Below are positions 15,617-24,912 of a stretch of DNA of 40,722 bases, piece by piece; position 1 is the stretch's first letter, and every line of letters begins with the position of its first letter. Position numbers and translations under genes: made by a program. The notes below the pieces were generated by a model. That model was not told where the DNA came from. It was given only the letters and a program-made list of their open reading frames with translations, and made no database searches. The stretch comes from Kutzneria sp. 744. Lineage in GTDB: Bacteria > Actinomycetota > Actinomycetes > Mycobacteriales > Pseudonocardiaceae. Location: positions 6,321,360 through 6,362,081 of the forward strand of contig NZ_KK037166.1 of NCBI RefSeq assembly GCF_000568255.1, given 5' to 3'.

Positions 15617-18600
15617 TCAGGCGGCGTCATCTTCGGCGAAGGTTTCGGCTTGCCGCAGCACCAGCTCCACAGCGCGGGCTTCTGCATCCGGGGGATATCC
15701 ATGCCGAGCTAGCAACCGCTTGATCTTGCTACGCAACCGCGCCTGTACCTGCTCACGTACCGACCAGTCCACCGCCCTGTCGGCCCGGACCGCACTTACC
15801 AGATCCCGTGCGATCTCGGCAAGGGCGCCGGTGGTCATCTCCCGCACGGCGGACTCGTTGCTTGCGACCGCGTCGTAGAACGCCAACTCATCCTCGGTTA
15901 GACCGAGATCCTTAGCCCGGCCCCGGTCCGCGGACACCTCCTTGGCTAGATCCACAAGTGCCGCGATGATCTCGGCCGAGGCCAGGGCGCCATTGGTGTA
16001 ACGACGCATGGTCTCCAGCAATTTGTCAGAGAACGTGCGTTGCCGGATTAGATTGTGCGGGTGCACCGCACGGATCTCCCGCTCGATGGCGCGTCGTAGC
16101 GCCTCCAACGCCAGCTGCGGGCGCTTGCTCTCGCGCAGCCGGGCCACGAACGCCTCATCGAGGTGTGACAGGTCTGGCTTCTCCAGCCCGGCGGCTGCGT
16201 AGATATCCACCACCTCGTCCACCGCGACGGCCCCGGCGGTGAGCTGGCGGACCAGGAACTCGACCTCGGCCCGGCCGGAGATGCCCCGCTCGGCGCGTTC
16301 CTCGGCATCCCACTTGGCGAGGTAGATCCGAACCGTCTCGAAGAACGCTATGTCGTCGACGAGGTCCGCCAGCTCGCGTGCTTTGGGGCGCAATGCGAAC
16401 GCGCGCAGCAGGTCATGTGCGGTCTTGGTGAACCGCTGCTGGGCGGTCGGCTGGTTCTCCGGCCGGTCGGGTTCGGGCCGCTTGAGGTAGTTCGCCACGT
16501 CCACGGCCGCATCATGGAAAGCCTTCGGCCGTCCGGAATCCCGCACCCTGCGCCAGTCGATGCCGGCCAGTTGTGCGACCAGCACGCCGTGCAGTTCGCG
16601 TACAAGATCCAGAATTTCGTTCGTATCCCGGCCGATCGGCTTGTGGTCGCGGTCGGCCACCGTGTACTCGGCCAGCGCGCGGGTCAGGTCATCCGCGATA
16701 CCGAGGTAGTCCACCACCAGACCGGACGGCTTCTCGCCGAACCGGCGGTTCACCCTGGCCAGCGCCTGCATCAGCGATGCGCCGCGCATCGGCTTGTCCA
16801 GATAGAGCGTGTGCAGCGGCGGGGCATCGAATCCGGTCAGCCACAACGACTGGACGATCACCAGTTCCAGGTCATTTTTGGCATCGGTGACCCGCTTCTT
16901 GATCGCCTTGAGTTTGGCCGGGGTTCGGACGTGCGTGCCAACCGGCGGCTTCTCGCCAGGTGTGCCCGTGTAGGCGACTTTGATGATCCCCTTGCCGTCG
17001 TCTGCCGACGCCCATTTCGGTCGGAGTTTGATGATCTCGTCATAGAGCAGCGCGCAGATCCGCCGGGTGTAGCCGACGATCATCCCCTTGCCAGCAACTC
17101 CGGTCAGCTTGATCATCTGCTCCCGGCGGGCCTCCCAGTGCTCCACGATGTCCTCGGCCAGTTTCCGCAGCCGCTCCGGGGCACCGACCACGTCCTCGTA
17201 GATCCTGGTTCCCCTGGCGATCTCACGGGCCTCGTCGGAGTCCAGGTCGGCGGTTAGGTCCTCGACCCGTTCGTCGAGATCGGTGACCTTAACGCCTTCG
17301 GGCAGGTGCACCGGGATGTGCCGGTTCTCGTAGAACACCGGCACGGTCGCGCCATCGTCCACCGCACGGGTCAGGTCGTAGATATCGATATAGTCACCGA
17401 ATACGCCTCGAGTGTTCGCCTCGGCGCGGGTGATCGGGGTGCCGGTGAACGCGATGAAACTCGCGTGGGGCAGAGCGTCGTGCAGGGCGCGGGCCAGGCC
17501 ATCGATGAAGTCGTAGTGACTGCGGTGCGCCTCGTCCACCACCACGATCAGGTTGCGGCGCGACGAAAGCACCGGATGCCTACGGCCGGCTTCCTTTTCG
17601 ACTTTGGTGAGGCTGAACTTCTGTAGTGTGGAGAAGATGATGCCGCCGCTGGGCCGATCGAGCTCGGTGTGCAACTCGGCGCGAGTGAGGGCCTGCTTGG
17701 GCCGCTCCGGCAGGAGAGTGCTTGCCGAGAACGTCTCATACAGCTGGCTGTCCAGGTCGATCCGGTCGGTGAGCATCAGCACCGTGGGGTTCGCCAATGC
17801 TGGATGCCGGGCCACCTTCGCGGCATAGAACTCCATCTCCTTGCTCTTGCCCGAGCCCTGGGTATGCCAGACGACACCGGCCCGGCCGTCGGTCGCCACG
17901 GCCTGCACGGTCGCCGCGACCGCCTGGTTGACCGCGTGGAACTGGTGCGCCTTGGCCAGCCGCACAATGTCCACCGCACCGCCGTTGTCCGCGGAGAACG
18001 AGACGAAGTTGGCGATCAGGTCGAGAAAGCGTTCCGGTGCGAACATCCCGTTGATCAGGACCTCAAGTGCGTTGCCCGCGCGGACGTCTACTCGCTTGCC
18101 CTGCTCGTCGACGTTCCACGGCGCCATGTGCTCCCATGGACTGAACGGCGTGCCGGCGCGTGCGGTGATGCCGTCGGAGACGATCGCGACGATCGGCACG
18201 GCGAACCCGGTGACTCCGAACTCGCGGCGGTAGGTCTGTAGTTGCCGATAGGCCGTCTCGCTGTTGTCCTCGGTGTCCGCCCTTTTCAGCTCGAACACGG
18301 CCAAGGGCAGGCCGTTGACGTAGCAGACGATGTCGAATCGGCGAGTGTGCTTGCGATCAGCGAGTCGGACCTGGTTGACGGCCAGGAATTCGTTGGCGTA
18401 CGGGTCGTTGAAGTCGATCGCCCACACCGTGGGATGGCGTTCGGTGCCGGCCTCATCGGTGTACGAGATGCGGATGCCACGGGTGAGCAGGCCGTGCATC
18501 CGATGGTTCTCGTGCAGGGCGTCCTGTGAGCGGCGGTCGAGCAGTTCGGCGAGCGCGGCATCCAGCGCCGATGCCGGAAGGTCCGGATTGATCCTGCGTA

Positions 18601-18757
18601 GAGCGGCCCGCAACCGCCTGGTGAGGACCAGCTCGTCCCAGCCGGGACGTTCCCCCGTGCGCGGGGCGACAGCGGAGCCCTCCAGGTGCTGCCAGGACCA
18701 CTCAGCCAACCCGTCCAGCGCGTGCGCTTCCCAGTCGGCTTCCGACATGCCCGCCAT
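15617..18757 (-). CDS. hsdR: Type I restriction enzyme, motor and nuclease subunit
   Basis: A 1046-residue protein of normal HsdR length. The nuclease domain has Asp142 in RRFDIVCY and Glu156-Leu-Lys158 in FELKRAD, the PD-ExK core. The helicase part has Walker A at about 299-305 (TQGSGKS), DEAH at 408-411 (VVDEAHRSHYD) and TGTP at 438-441, followed by the usual SF2 second lobe (VQSLWLTGFDAPPLHTLYLDK) and a C-terminal helical region. It cuts DNA after ATP-driven translocation when the HsdM-HsdS complex meets unmethylated sites. All key residues are present. It is the last gene of the minus-strand operon, 12 bases after hsdS. Confidence 0.95.
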   Translation of the reverse strand: MAGMSEADWEAHALDGLAEWSWQHLEGSAVAPRTGERPGWDELVLTRRLRAALRRINPDLPASALDAALAELLDRRSQDALHENHRMHGLLTRGIRISYTDEAGTERHPTVWAIDFNDPYANEFLAVNQVRLADRKHTRRFDIVCYVNGLPLAVFELKRADTEDNSETAYRQLQTYRREFGVTGFAVPIVAIVSDGITARAGTPFSPWEHMAPWNVDEQGKRVDVRAGNALEVLINGMFAPERFLDLIANFVSFSADNGGAVDIVRLAKAHQFHAVNQAVAATVQAVATDGRAGVVWHTQGSGKSKEMEFYAAKVARHPALANPTVLMLTDRIDLDSQLYETFSASTLLPERPKQALTRAELHTELDRPSGGIIFSTLQKFSLTKVEKEAGRRHPVLSSRRNLIVVVDEAHRSHYDFIDGLARALHDALPHASFIAFTGTPITRAEANTRGVFGDYIDIYDLTRAVDDGATVPVFYENRHIPVHLPEGVKVTDLDERVEDLTADLDSDEAREIARGTRIYEDVVGAPERLRKLAEDIVEHWEARREQMIKLTGVAGKGMIVGYTRRICALLYDEIIKLRPKWASADDGKGIIKVAYTGTPGEKPPVGTHVRTPAKLKAIKKRVTDAKNDLELVIVQSLWLTGFDAPPLHTLYLDKPMRGASLMQALARVNRRFGEKPSGLVVDYLGIADDLTRALAEYTVADRDHKPIGRDTNEILDLVRELHGVLVAQLAGIDWRRVRDSGRPKAFHDAAVDVANYLKRPEPDRPENQPTAQQRFTKTAHDLLRAFALRPKARELADLVDDIAFFETVRIYLAKWDAEERAERGISGRAEVEFLVRQLTAGAVAVDEVVDIYAAAGLEKPDLSHLDEAFVARLRESKRPQLALEALRRAIEREIRAVHPHNLIRQRTFSDKLLETMRRYTNGALASAEIIAALVDLAKEVSADRGRAKDLGLTEDELAFYDAVASNESAVREMTTGALAEIARDLVSAVRADRAVDWSVREQVQARLRSKIKRLLARHGYPPDAEARAVELVLRQAETFAEDDAA

Positions 18758-18769
18758 CGCCGCCCCCTC

Positions 18770-19942
18770 TCAGACCACCTCGGTTACTTGTCGCTCCGCA
18801 TCCTTGATTCGCAACTCGCCCGACATCAACTTCGGCAGCAGCATGTCCCGAAGTTCGACCAACGCGCGGCTCTCGTCGCCCTTCTTGTCGACAAGCTCAA
18901 GCATTGTTCGGGCCAAGGGAGTAAAATTATGGATAGCTTCTGTGTTGGGAATAGCAACTTCGCAGCGCAAGGCAATGTCCCGACTCAATCCTGGTATTGC
19001 CGAGTCTCCGACCAATCGTCTCAGATTGGCTCCCTTGAGTAGGAAGTAGATGAACTCTATGGGAAGGCCTGTCCGTGTTCGAATGAAGAATGATGTATCG
19101 ATCGGCCAGAAGTCGCACTGAGACCATGAGATCGAACCGGCGTTCGCCCCCTTTCTGCCGATGATTACGCCAGGGCCGTTCACTAGTGGCTTATCATGCC
19201 ACCCGGATATTCCGTTTCCTCCAAAAACCGGCACCGTGCCAATGGTTCGATTCTCCTCTTTGAGGGCCTTTCCGTAGCAAAACTCAACTATTTCGCCAAG
19301 CTGGATGGTCCGTTGCGTATTGGCTATCAAGCGGGAAAAATAAGTATCAAGCAACTGATTTGTGGTCGCGGCGATCCGGTCGTTGACCGCGATCTTGTCA
19401 TCCAGTGCTCCAAGGATGGTGGCCGTAGCACGCTGTTCGTAGATCGAAGGAATTGGTACGCGCAGCGCTTTTATAGTGGCCAGTGGACTGGCGATACCTG
19501 GCACGCCTACCGTCGAGGCGTTCGCGAGCAGTGCTTGTTGCCCCTTGGGGGAAGTGAACCAATAGTAGTAGAACTCGGGCAGTGCAACCTGCGTGTTAAG
19601 GCGGGCTTTTACTTGGCTCGATGAAAGTATATATCGTTCAAATTTCGAATTTCGCGGTATCATCGAAACCTGTCCGATTGTTCCTCGATGTGTAAATACG
19701 AGATCCCCGGGCAGGAGGATGCATGACGAAAGCTCGTCGGCCTTTTGATTGCTAACGTAAACGAACTGTTCGTCAAGGAAGGTTCCGCGCGAAAGATTAA
19801 CACCTCGTACAACTGGCACGCCAGTCTTGGTGTAGTTGTCCTTAGTGATTCTCGAACCGAAGGGACCAATCGAGAAGCTTGCTGGGTCGAGCGAGGCTAG
19901 TGACTGAAATTCCATCACAGGCCAAGCTGGCAACTCAGACAT
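18770..19942 (-). CDS. hsdS: Type I restriction specificity subunit
   Basis: A 390-residue HsdS. The start at 19942 (MSELPAWP) follows GGGGAGG and overlaps the hsdM stop by 8 bases; the frame is open upstream but this start fits the family. There are two target-recognition domains of about 190 residues each, separated by ILGALDDKIAVNDRIAATTN, the conserved helical spacer. A second helix, ARTMLELVDKKGDESRALVE, lies near the C-terminus. Each domain shows the usual VVRGVNL/GDLVFTHRGTIG and VIIGRKGANAGS-type patterns. GC is clearly lower than in hsdM and hsdR, as is common for recombining specificity genes. The recognised sequence cannot be read from it. Confidence 0.93.
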   Translation of the reverse strand: MSELPAWPVMEFQSLASLDPASFSIGPFGSRITKDNYTKTGVPVVRGVNLSRGTFLDEQFVYVSNQKADELSSCILLPGDLVFTHRGTIGQVSMIPRNSKFERYILSSSQVKARLNTQVALPEFYYYWFTSPKGQQALLANASTVGVPGIASPLATIKALRVPIPSIYEQRATATILGALDDKIAVNDRIAATTNQLLDTYFSRLIANTQRTIQLGEIVEFCYGKALKEENRTIGTVPVFGGNGISGWHDKPLVNGPGVIIGRKGANAGSISWSQCDFWPIDTSFFIRTRTGLPIEFIYFLLKGANLRRLVGDSAIPGLSRDIALRCEVAIPNTEAIHNFTPLARTMLELVDKKGDESRALVELRDMLLPKLMSGELRIKDAERQVTEVV

Positions 19943-21542
19943 CGAGCCTCCCCAGCTGAGTGCGGACTTCCTGCTCAAGGCAGGTCGACTCGGCGAACTG
20001 GGCGTAAAGCTGCTCGGTGAGTCGGGCGATCTTGTCGCCAATCGGTTCGTCGTCTTCCGCTACAGCCGCACTGCCGACATAGCGGCCGGGGGTGAGCACG
20101 AAGTCGTTCTGCTTGATCTCGTCCAGATTGGCTGAGTAGCAGAAGCCGGGCTCGTCAGCGTACTCGGCGTCGCGGTCGGTGCCGCGCCAGCGGTGGTAGG
20201 TTCCAGCCACCCTCTCGATGTCGGCAGCCGACAGTTCGCGCTCGGTCCGGTTGACCAACTCACCGAGGCCACGCGCGTCGATGAACAGGACCTCGCCGCG
20301 TCGGTCGGCCAGCCGCTTGGCCCCCTGTGGGGTCTTGTCTCTGGTCAGGAACCACAGGCACGCGGGGATCTGGGTGGACCGGAACAACTGCGGCGGTAGC
20401 GCCACCATGCAGGCCACCAGATCACGCTCCACCATCGTCCGACGGATGTCGCCCTCGCCGGACTGCTTCGACGACATTGACCCATTCGCCAGCACGATCC
20501 CGGCACGCCCCTTGGGGCGCAGCTTGAACGCCATGTGCTGCAACCACGCGAAGTTCGCGTTTCCCTTCGGTGGCACGCCGTAGGTCCAGCGCTGGTCGGC
20601 GGTAAGCCGGTCGCCGCCCCAATCGGAGATGTTGAACGGCGGATTGGCCAGGACCACATCAGCACGTAGGTCCGGGTGCTGGTCGTCGTGGAAGGTGTCA
20701 CCCCACCGGTCGCTCAGGTCGGCGCTGATGCCGTGGATGGCCAGGTTCATCTTGGCCAGCCGCCAGGTGTTCTCGTTCAACTCCTGGCCGTACACCGCGA
20801 TGTCGATGGTTCGCCCGCCGTGACTCTCCACGAACCGCTCGGCCTGCACGAACATGCCGCCGGAGCCACAGCAAGGGTCGTACACGCGCTCGCCCTTGGC
20901 CGGTTCCAGCGTCTCGACGAGCAGCTTCACCACACTCGACGGGGTGAAGTATTCACCGCCCCGCCGGCCCTCGGCGAGGGCGAACTTGCCGAGGAAGTAC
21001 TCGTACACCTCGCCGAGCACATCGCGGGCCTTCTTGGTCCCACCGTCAAGGTCCAATTGTCCGTGGAAGCCGATCCGACCGATCAGGTCGACGAGTTCGC
21101 CCAGCCTGCGCAGGTCGACGTTGCTGCGGTTGAACAGCTTCGGCAGCACGCCGCGCAGTTCGGGGTTCTCCTTCTCCACCGCGTCCATCGCGGTGTCGAT
21201 CAGCTCGCCTACAGACTTGCCACCCGAAGCGGCCTTCGCGCCCTCGGCGATGGCCTCCCAGCGGGCCACCTGCGGAACCCAGAACACCCCATGACCGAGG
21301 TACTCGTCGCGGTCCTCGATCAGCCGGGCCGCCCGCTCGCCGGTAATACCGTCAGCAGCCAGCTCCTCGGTTATCTGCTCGCGCCGTTCGTCGAAGGAGT
21401 CCGAGACGTACTTCAGGAACACCAGGCCGAGCACGAAATGCTTGTAGTCGGCGGCATCCATGCTGCCACGCAGCTTGTCCGCTGCCTTCCACAGGATCTC
21501 CTTCATGTCCGCCGATGTGGTTGGGGCGGATCGTTTAGCCAC
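19935..21542 (-). CDS. hsdM: Type I restriction modification subunit
   Basis: A 535-residue N6-adenine methyltransferase. The N-terminal helical domain (MKEILWKAADKLRGSMDAAD) leads into the catalytic core, with DPCCGSGG at 222-229 as the AdoMet motif and NPPF at 300-303 as the catalytic motif. The C-terminal part is that of an M subunit that binds HsdS. It methylates both strands of the type I site and forms the M2S core to which HsdR binds. It is 10 bases downstream of the fused methylase gene and overlaps hsdS. Confidence 0.95.
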   Translation of the reverse strand: MAKRSAPTTSADMKEILWKAADKLRGSMDAADYKHFVLGLVFLKYVSDSFDERREQITEELAADGITGERAARLIEDRDEYLGHGVFWVPQVARWEAIAEGAKAASGGKSVGELIDTAMDAVEKENPELRGVLPKLFNRSNVDLRRLGELVDLIGRIGFHGQLDLDGGTKKARDVLGEVYEYFLGKFALAEGRRGGEYFTPSSVVKLLVETLEPAKGERVYDPCCGSGGMFVQAERFVESHGGRTIDIAVYGQELNENTWRLAKMNLAIHGISADLSDRWGDTFHDDQHPDLRADVVLANPPFNISDWGGDRLTADQRWTYGVPPKGNANFAWLQHMAFKLRPKGRAGIVLANGSMSSKQSGEGDIRRTMVERDLVACMVALPPQLFRSTQIPACLWFLTRDKTPQGAKRLADRRGEVLFIDARGLGELVNRTERELSAADIERVAGTYHRWRGTDRDAEYADEPGFCYSANLDEIKQNDFVLTPGRYVGSAAVAEDDEPIGDKIARLTEQLYAQFAESTCLEQEVRTQLGRLDV

Positions 21543-21552
21543 CTAGTGCTCC

Positions 21553-23583
21553 TCAGTCCTGCTCGTCCTCGAATTCGCCGACCCTCGTGCGCGGCACGTC
21601 CGGCACTGTCGCGACTGCCAGCACACCATCGGCGATACCCGCCGACAACGCACCGTCCAGTCGTGCCAGTGCGTTCATCTTGACGGCCAGCTCCGACCGG
21701 CGCCGCTCCAGGTCGACGAAGTAGTCATCCAGGGCGAGGACCTCCGCCTCAGTCAGGACGGGTAGCTCCAGCACTCCCAGGTCGACCCGACGAACCAGTG
21801 ATCCGCTTTCCCTGCCGGCGTTGCGCGGGGAGGTCAGCAGCTTGGCGAGCAGCGTCGGTCGCATCGGTGGCGAAGGACGGTCGGGACGTTCTGGTCGTAG
21901 GCGTACAACCTGAGCGGGGGCCAGCACGAGCTGGCCGCCAGTTCGGTCAACGGTGGCCGACAGCCCTCCCTCGGCGAGCACGATGACGTCGCCTGGTTCG
22001 GTTAGTTGCGCGGACTCGTACTTGGCGAGCGCGAGATTGTCGATCCATCGGCTACGCACGGCCAGTCCACCGCGTAGCTCCTCCAGGCCGATCACCGCTG
22101 TGCCGCCGGTACCGAGATCGACGTCGGCGATGTCTTCCCGCGAGATGCGATGACCGCCACGAACCGTCGCGATCGCCGCGAGCGGCACGAGTAGTGCCTG
22201 CTCACGCGCCTGGGCGACGCCAGGCCAGCGCGCCGTCACCTGATCGGGGAACTGGTCCCGGACAAGTTGGACGGAAGCGATTGCACTTGCGACATGGTCG
22301 ACTGACGTTCTTTCTGTCGTCAGGCGGTGCGCGGGGAGCAAGCTGCCGCCGGGCATCGTGAGCCGCATTCTGCGACATACCTCCGGGCGTTCCACGGTGC
22401 GCGCGCGAACCAATCTGGCAGCCGTCGCGGGCCACCCTTCGTCGGCCTCAGCTATCCGATCGGCGTTGCACAACACGACGTCCTCGCTTGCTTCGCCAAG
22501 CGGAGTGAGTTCGAGCACGGCCAATTCAGTGCCGGTGAGGAACGGATGTGCTCGGCGGGGCAGTTGGATCACCGAAGCCAGGATCTTGGCGTCGAGCAGC
22601 CGTTGGCGGGCAGCGGGCTTGCGGGTCAGTGTCCAGGTCGGCACGACAACGTAAGCGCGGCCACCCGGGGCGAGATGCCGCGCCGAGAGCATCACCCAGT
22701 CCAACGGGCCGAAATCCCGCTCCGTCGCCTTCCGGTCGGTGAACTCGCCGGATATGTACGGGGGGTCGAGCACCACCAGATCGACCTGCCTCTCCGGCCA
22801 GCCGGTGGTGCTATCGCTCTGGTTGATTTCCGCGTCGACGCCGTGTGCGAGCAGGCGGTGTCGCAGGATCCGGCACCACGTCGAATGCGACTCCACCGTT
22901 GTCACTTGATCGGCAGTGCGGCCGTCAAGCACTCGCAACAGCAGGCTGCCCACGCCGGCTGCGGGATCACAGACGGTGCGGCCGGTGACATCGCCGACGA
23001 GTGCGGCGATCAGGTCGGCGATGGGCTTTGGAGTCATCGTCGACCGCAGAGCCGAGTCCACCCGGTCGGCCGAGAAAATGAACTCGTCGATCGCCGCTTC
23101 CGGCCCGACCGAGCACGTCAGCTCGTCGACTGTCCTGGCGATGTGGCCGACGAACGCCGAGGGTGTCATCAGGTCGCGGGTGAACAATCCGGCCAGTTCT
23201 GGACGCTCCCGTTCGACCCGCCCGGCGAGCGTGGCGATTGCCTCAGGGGTAGCTGGCAGTGGCGTACCCGCGTGTGCCCGAAGCGACACCAACGCGACCG
23301 AGAGTCGGAGGACGTCATCGCCGCCAATCGCTCCACCGAACCGGACGATGGCGCGCATGCGGAGGCTGTCACGGAAGACCTGGCCATAGGTACGGTCGTC
23401 GTCAATGGGCCGGCGATCCAACCAGAGGGCGATCTCCTCGGCATCGAACAGCGGCGTGGATCCGTTGTCCTTGGCCGGTTTGGGGAAGTCATCGTGCCGC
23501 CTGCGCCAGTTGCTCACGGTTGGACGACGGACCCGTGCCAGCTCGGCGATGTCCGTCATCGTCACCACGGTTCGGTCCGTCAC
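21553..23583 (-). CDS. N6-adenine methylase fused to an HsdS-like region
   Basis: A 676-residue protein. The GTG at 23583 is preferred because AGGAGG at 23592-23597 is 8 bases away; ATG 23589 and GTG 23592 lie too close to it. It begins with a short MerR-like helix-turn-helix (IAELARVRRPTVSNWRRR). The methylase core has DPAAGVGS near 206 and DPPY near 273. The C-terminal 200 residues carry GDVIVLAEGGLSATVDRTG and a closing helix (LDDYFVDLERRRSELAVKM), as in an HsdS-type target-recognition half. It therefore looks like a self-contained M.S methylase, without a nuclease, beside a complete second methylase. Relatives occur with abi and type I genes in actinomycetes, but the job of this subunit is not established. 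Confidence 0.75.
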   Translation of the reverse strand: MTDRTVVTMTDIAELARVRRPTVSNWRRRHDDFPKPAKDNGSTPLFDAEEIALWLDRRPIDDDRTYGQVFRDSLRMRAIVRFGGAIGGDDVLRLSVALVSLRAHAGTPLPATPEAIATLAGRVERERPELAGLFTRDLMTPSAFVGHIARTVDELTCSVGPEAAIDEFIFSADRVDSALRSTMTPKPIADLIAALVGDVTGRTVCDPAAGVGSLLLRVLDGRTADQVTTVESHSTWCRILRHRLLAHGVDAEINQSDSTTGWPERQVDLVVLDPPYISGEFTDRKATERDFGPLDWVMLSARHLAPGGRAYVVVPTWTLTRKPAARQRLLDAKILASVIQLPRRAHPFLTGTELAVLELTPLGEASEDVVLCNADRIAEADEGWPATAARLVRARTVERPEVCRRMRLTMPGGSLLPAHRLTTERTSVDHVASAIASVQLVRDQFPDQVTARWPGVAQAREQALLVPLAAIATVRGGHRISREDIADVDLGTGGTAVIGLEELRGGLAVRSRWIDNLALAKYESAQLTEPGDVIVLAEGGLSATVDRTGGQLVLAPAQVVRLRPERPDRPSPPMRPTLLAKLLTSPRNAGRESGSLVRRVDLGVLELPVLTEAEVLALDDYFVDLERRRSELAVKMNALARLDGALSAGIADGVLAVATVPDVPRTRVGEFEDEQD

Positions 23584-23613
23584 GGTCATCACCTCCTAGC
23601 TACGTCGACCAGG

Positions 23614-24282
23614 TCAGAACTGGGGATCGGCGTCGCCATCGCATACGGCGCGGCGGCGCCGCAACACTTGCTCCACCCGATCATGCCGCCGTACAAACTC
23701 CACGGCCGGCGGCGAGATGCGCCCGATCAAGTCCAGGATCGTCCCGTGGTCGGCCTTGAGGTGGCGCCGGTGGATCGGCTCGGCGTGCGCTATCCGGTTG
23801 CGCAAATACCTCATCGAGTCCAGTTGCTTATGCAGGGGGAGACGTCCGCCCGAGTAGTTCGGGAACGCGTGCCGCAACGCCGGACGCCACAGCGTAGTCT
23901 CGTAGTTGCGGCCTTTGCCGAGCAACGCGACCCAGAACCCGAAGTGCAGCTCGGCGACCATCGCGTCAGGCACGGCCGGTTTGCCGCGCTTCGCCAAGTT
24001 CGCGGCAGCCTCTGCGAGTAGCCCCTTAGCGACGTCATGCAAATCGACCCGACGATCACGCCACCAGTCGGATCGCCCAACCAACGTGACGAGCTGCTCG
24101 TGCAACGCGTTCCGCAGTGCAACTTCAAGGCAGCCCAGCGGGCCGCTGAGCGCGGCCGACACCTCGAGGTTCCATGCGTACAGCCGAAAAGCTTTGGCGA
24201 CGTCCCCGTTGCAATGCTTGAGGTACGGCTCCATCCGCGCTGCTGAGAACGCTGCCAGGAGGTCCTCGAACTCCCCGTCCAT
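23614..24282 (-). CDS. Abi_2/AbiF-like abortive-infection protein
   Basis: A 222-residue protein. EVALRNALHEQL (Arg57-Asn58...His61) and YLRNRIAHAEP (Arg161-Asn162...His166) carry the RN-x-x-x-H signature. The overall order (helices, LHFGFWVALLGKG, LWRPALRHAFPN) matches the Abi_2 family, which belongs to the HEPN-like RNase group. Such proteins are thought to stop phage growth by RNA cleavage. It is the first protein gene of the operon. A structured RNA lies just upstream on the same strand, and its start is 31 bases upstream of the methylase GTG. In related loci an RNA of this kind is found next to the gene. The biochemical activity is inferred. Confidence 0.75.
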   Translation of the reverse strand: MDGEFEDLLAAFSAARMEPYLKHCNGDVAKAFRLYAWNLEVSAALSGPLGCLEVALRNALHEQLVTLVGRSDWWRDRRVDLHDVAKGLLAEAAANLAKRGKPAVPDAMVAELHFGFWVALLGKGRNYETTLWRPALRHAFPNYSGGRLPLHKQLDSMRYLRNRIAHAEPIHRRHLKADHGTILDLIGRISPPAVEFVRRHDRVEQVLRRRRAVCDGDADPQF

Positions 24283-24315
24283 GTAGACCCCCAGCTTCCA
24301 GACGCGATGGTGTAC

Positions 24316-24420
24316 AGTGGCTGCGTAAGCCCCGGTGTCAGCCTCTGCTCAGCATGCTGCCCGGGGCGCCGCTTTTTGGTGCGGCTCAGCGTCAGGGGAC
24401 GAGTCCCGACCTACGCCACT
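24316..24420 (-). ncRNA. Candidate structured RNA upstream of abi
   Basis: On the minus strand these 105 bases can fold into a four-helix junction. The closing helix pairs 24316-24321 with 24415-24420 (AGTGGC/GCCACT) and, past a 3-base bulge, 24325-24327 with 24412-24414. Helix A pairs 24329-24335 with 24361-24367 (GCCCCGG/CCGGGGC), with CAGC/GCTG inside it. Helix B pairs 24368-24372 with 24381-24385 around an 8-base loop that is A-rich in the RNA. Helix C pairs 24396-24399 with 24404-24407, plus GTC/GAC outside. It ends 33 bases before the abi start and begins about 7 bases past a probable transcription start. Rfam-type abiF RNAs sit in front of Abi_2 genes; identity was not tested. Confidence 0.55.
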
Positions 24421-24433
24421 TTGCTCTGTCGCC

Positions 24434-24462
24434 AGAGTATCTGCCGGGGCATCACCCGTCAA
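24434..24462 (-). promoter_or_regulatory. Promoter of the RNA-abi-type I operon
   Basis: On the minus strand TTGACG (24457-24462) and TACTCT (24434-24439) are separated by exactly 17 bases, a good match to the vegetative promoter pattern. Transcription would start near 24427, just outside the closing helix of the candidate RNA. The same transcript could then continue through abi and the four methylase and restriction genes. Confidence 0.6.
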
Positions 24463-24899
24463 GGTATGCTGATAAGGGCACTTCTCAGCAACCGGCTGCA
24501 TAGAGGTATGACGACGTGGTTGGCTGCGGGCGAGGCCGGCTGGAATGTCTAGCCGTAGACTGGGGCCCTGGAGGCTTGGCTCTCACTGTGTTGGCTCGAC
24601 TGTCACACGGTTATCTACAGGGGTGTCGCGACGCTCGGTTCATGCAGTTGTCCTACTTGTGCGCACGCGATGCCGGCGCATCAACGGCGTCCGTCACTGA
24701 CCGTAGTCTTGGTGAGTGTGTCGGGAGGGGCGTAAGTAGACCCGTTTCCGCTGTTCAGTGCGATGATGGTCAAGTTTCTGACTCTTGCGGCGCAAGACGC
24801 GCGGTGGCCCGTCAGCGGAGTGATGGCGGGTCGTGATTTTGCGCCCGGACGGCCTGGTGGAGTGGCCCAATCAGTGTTTCCGCTGGTCAGGCCCCTGTG
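24463..24899. other. Non-coding stretch upstream of the operon promoter
   Basis: No credible gene. A 15-base near-repeat, GTTTCCGCTG(T/G)TCAG, occurs at 24744-24758 and 24876-24890. Frames on both strands are short and lack ribosome sites. The right part probably continues the decayed methylase remnant described next, which fades beyond recognition here. Confidence 0.4.
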
Positions 24900-24912
24900 G
24901 CGGCTCCCGGGA

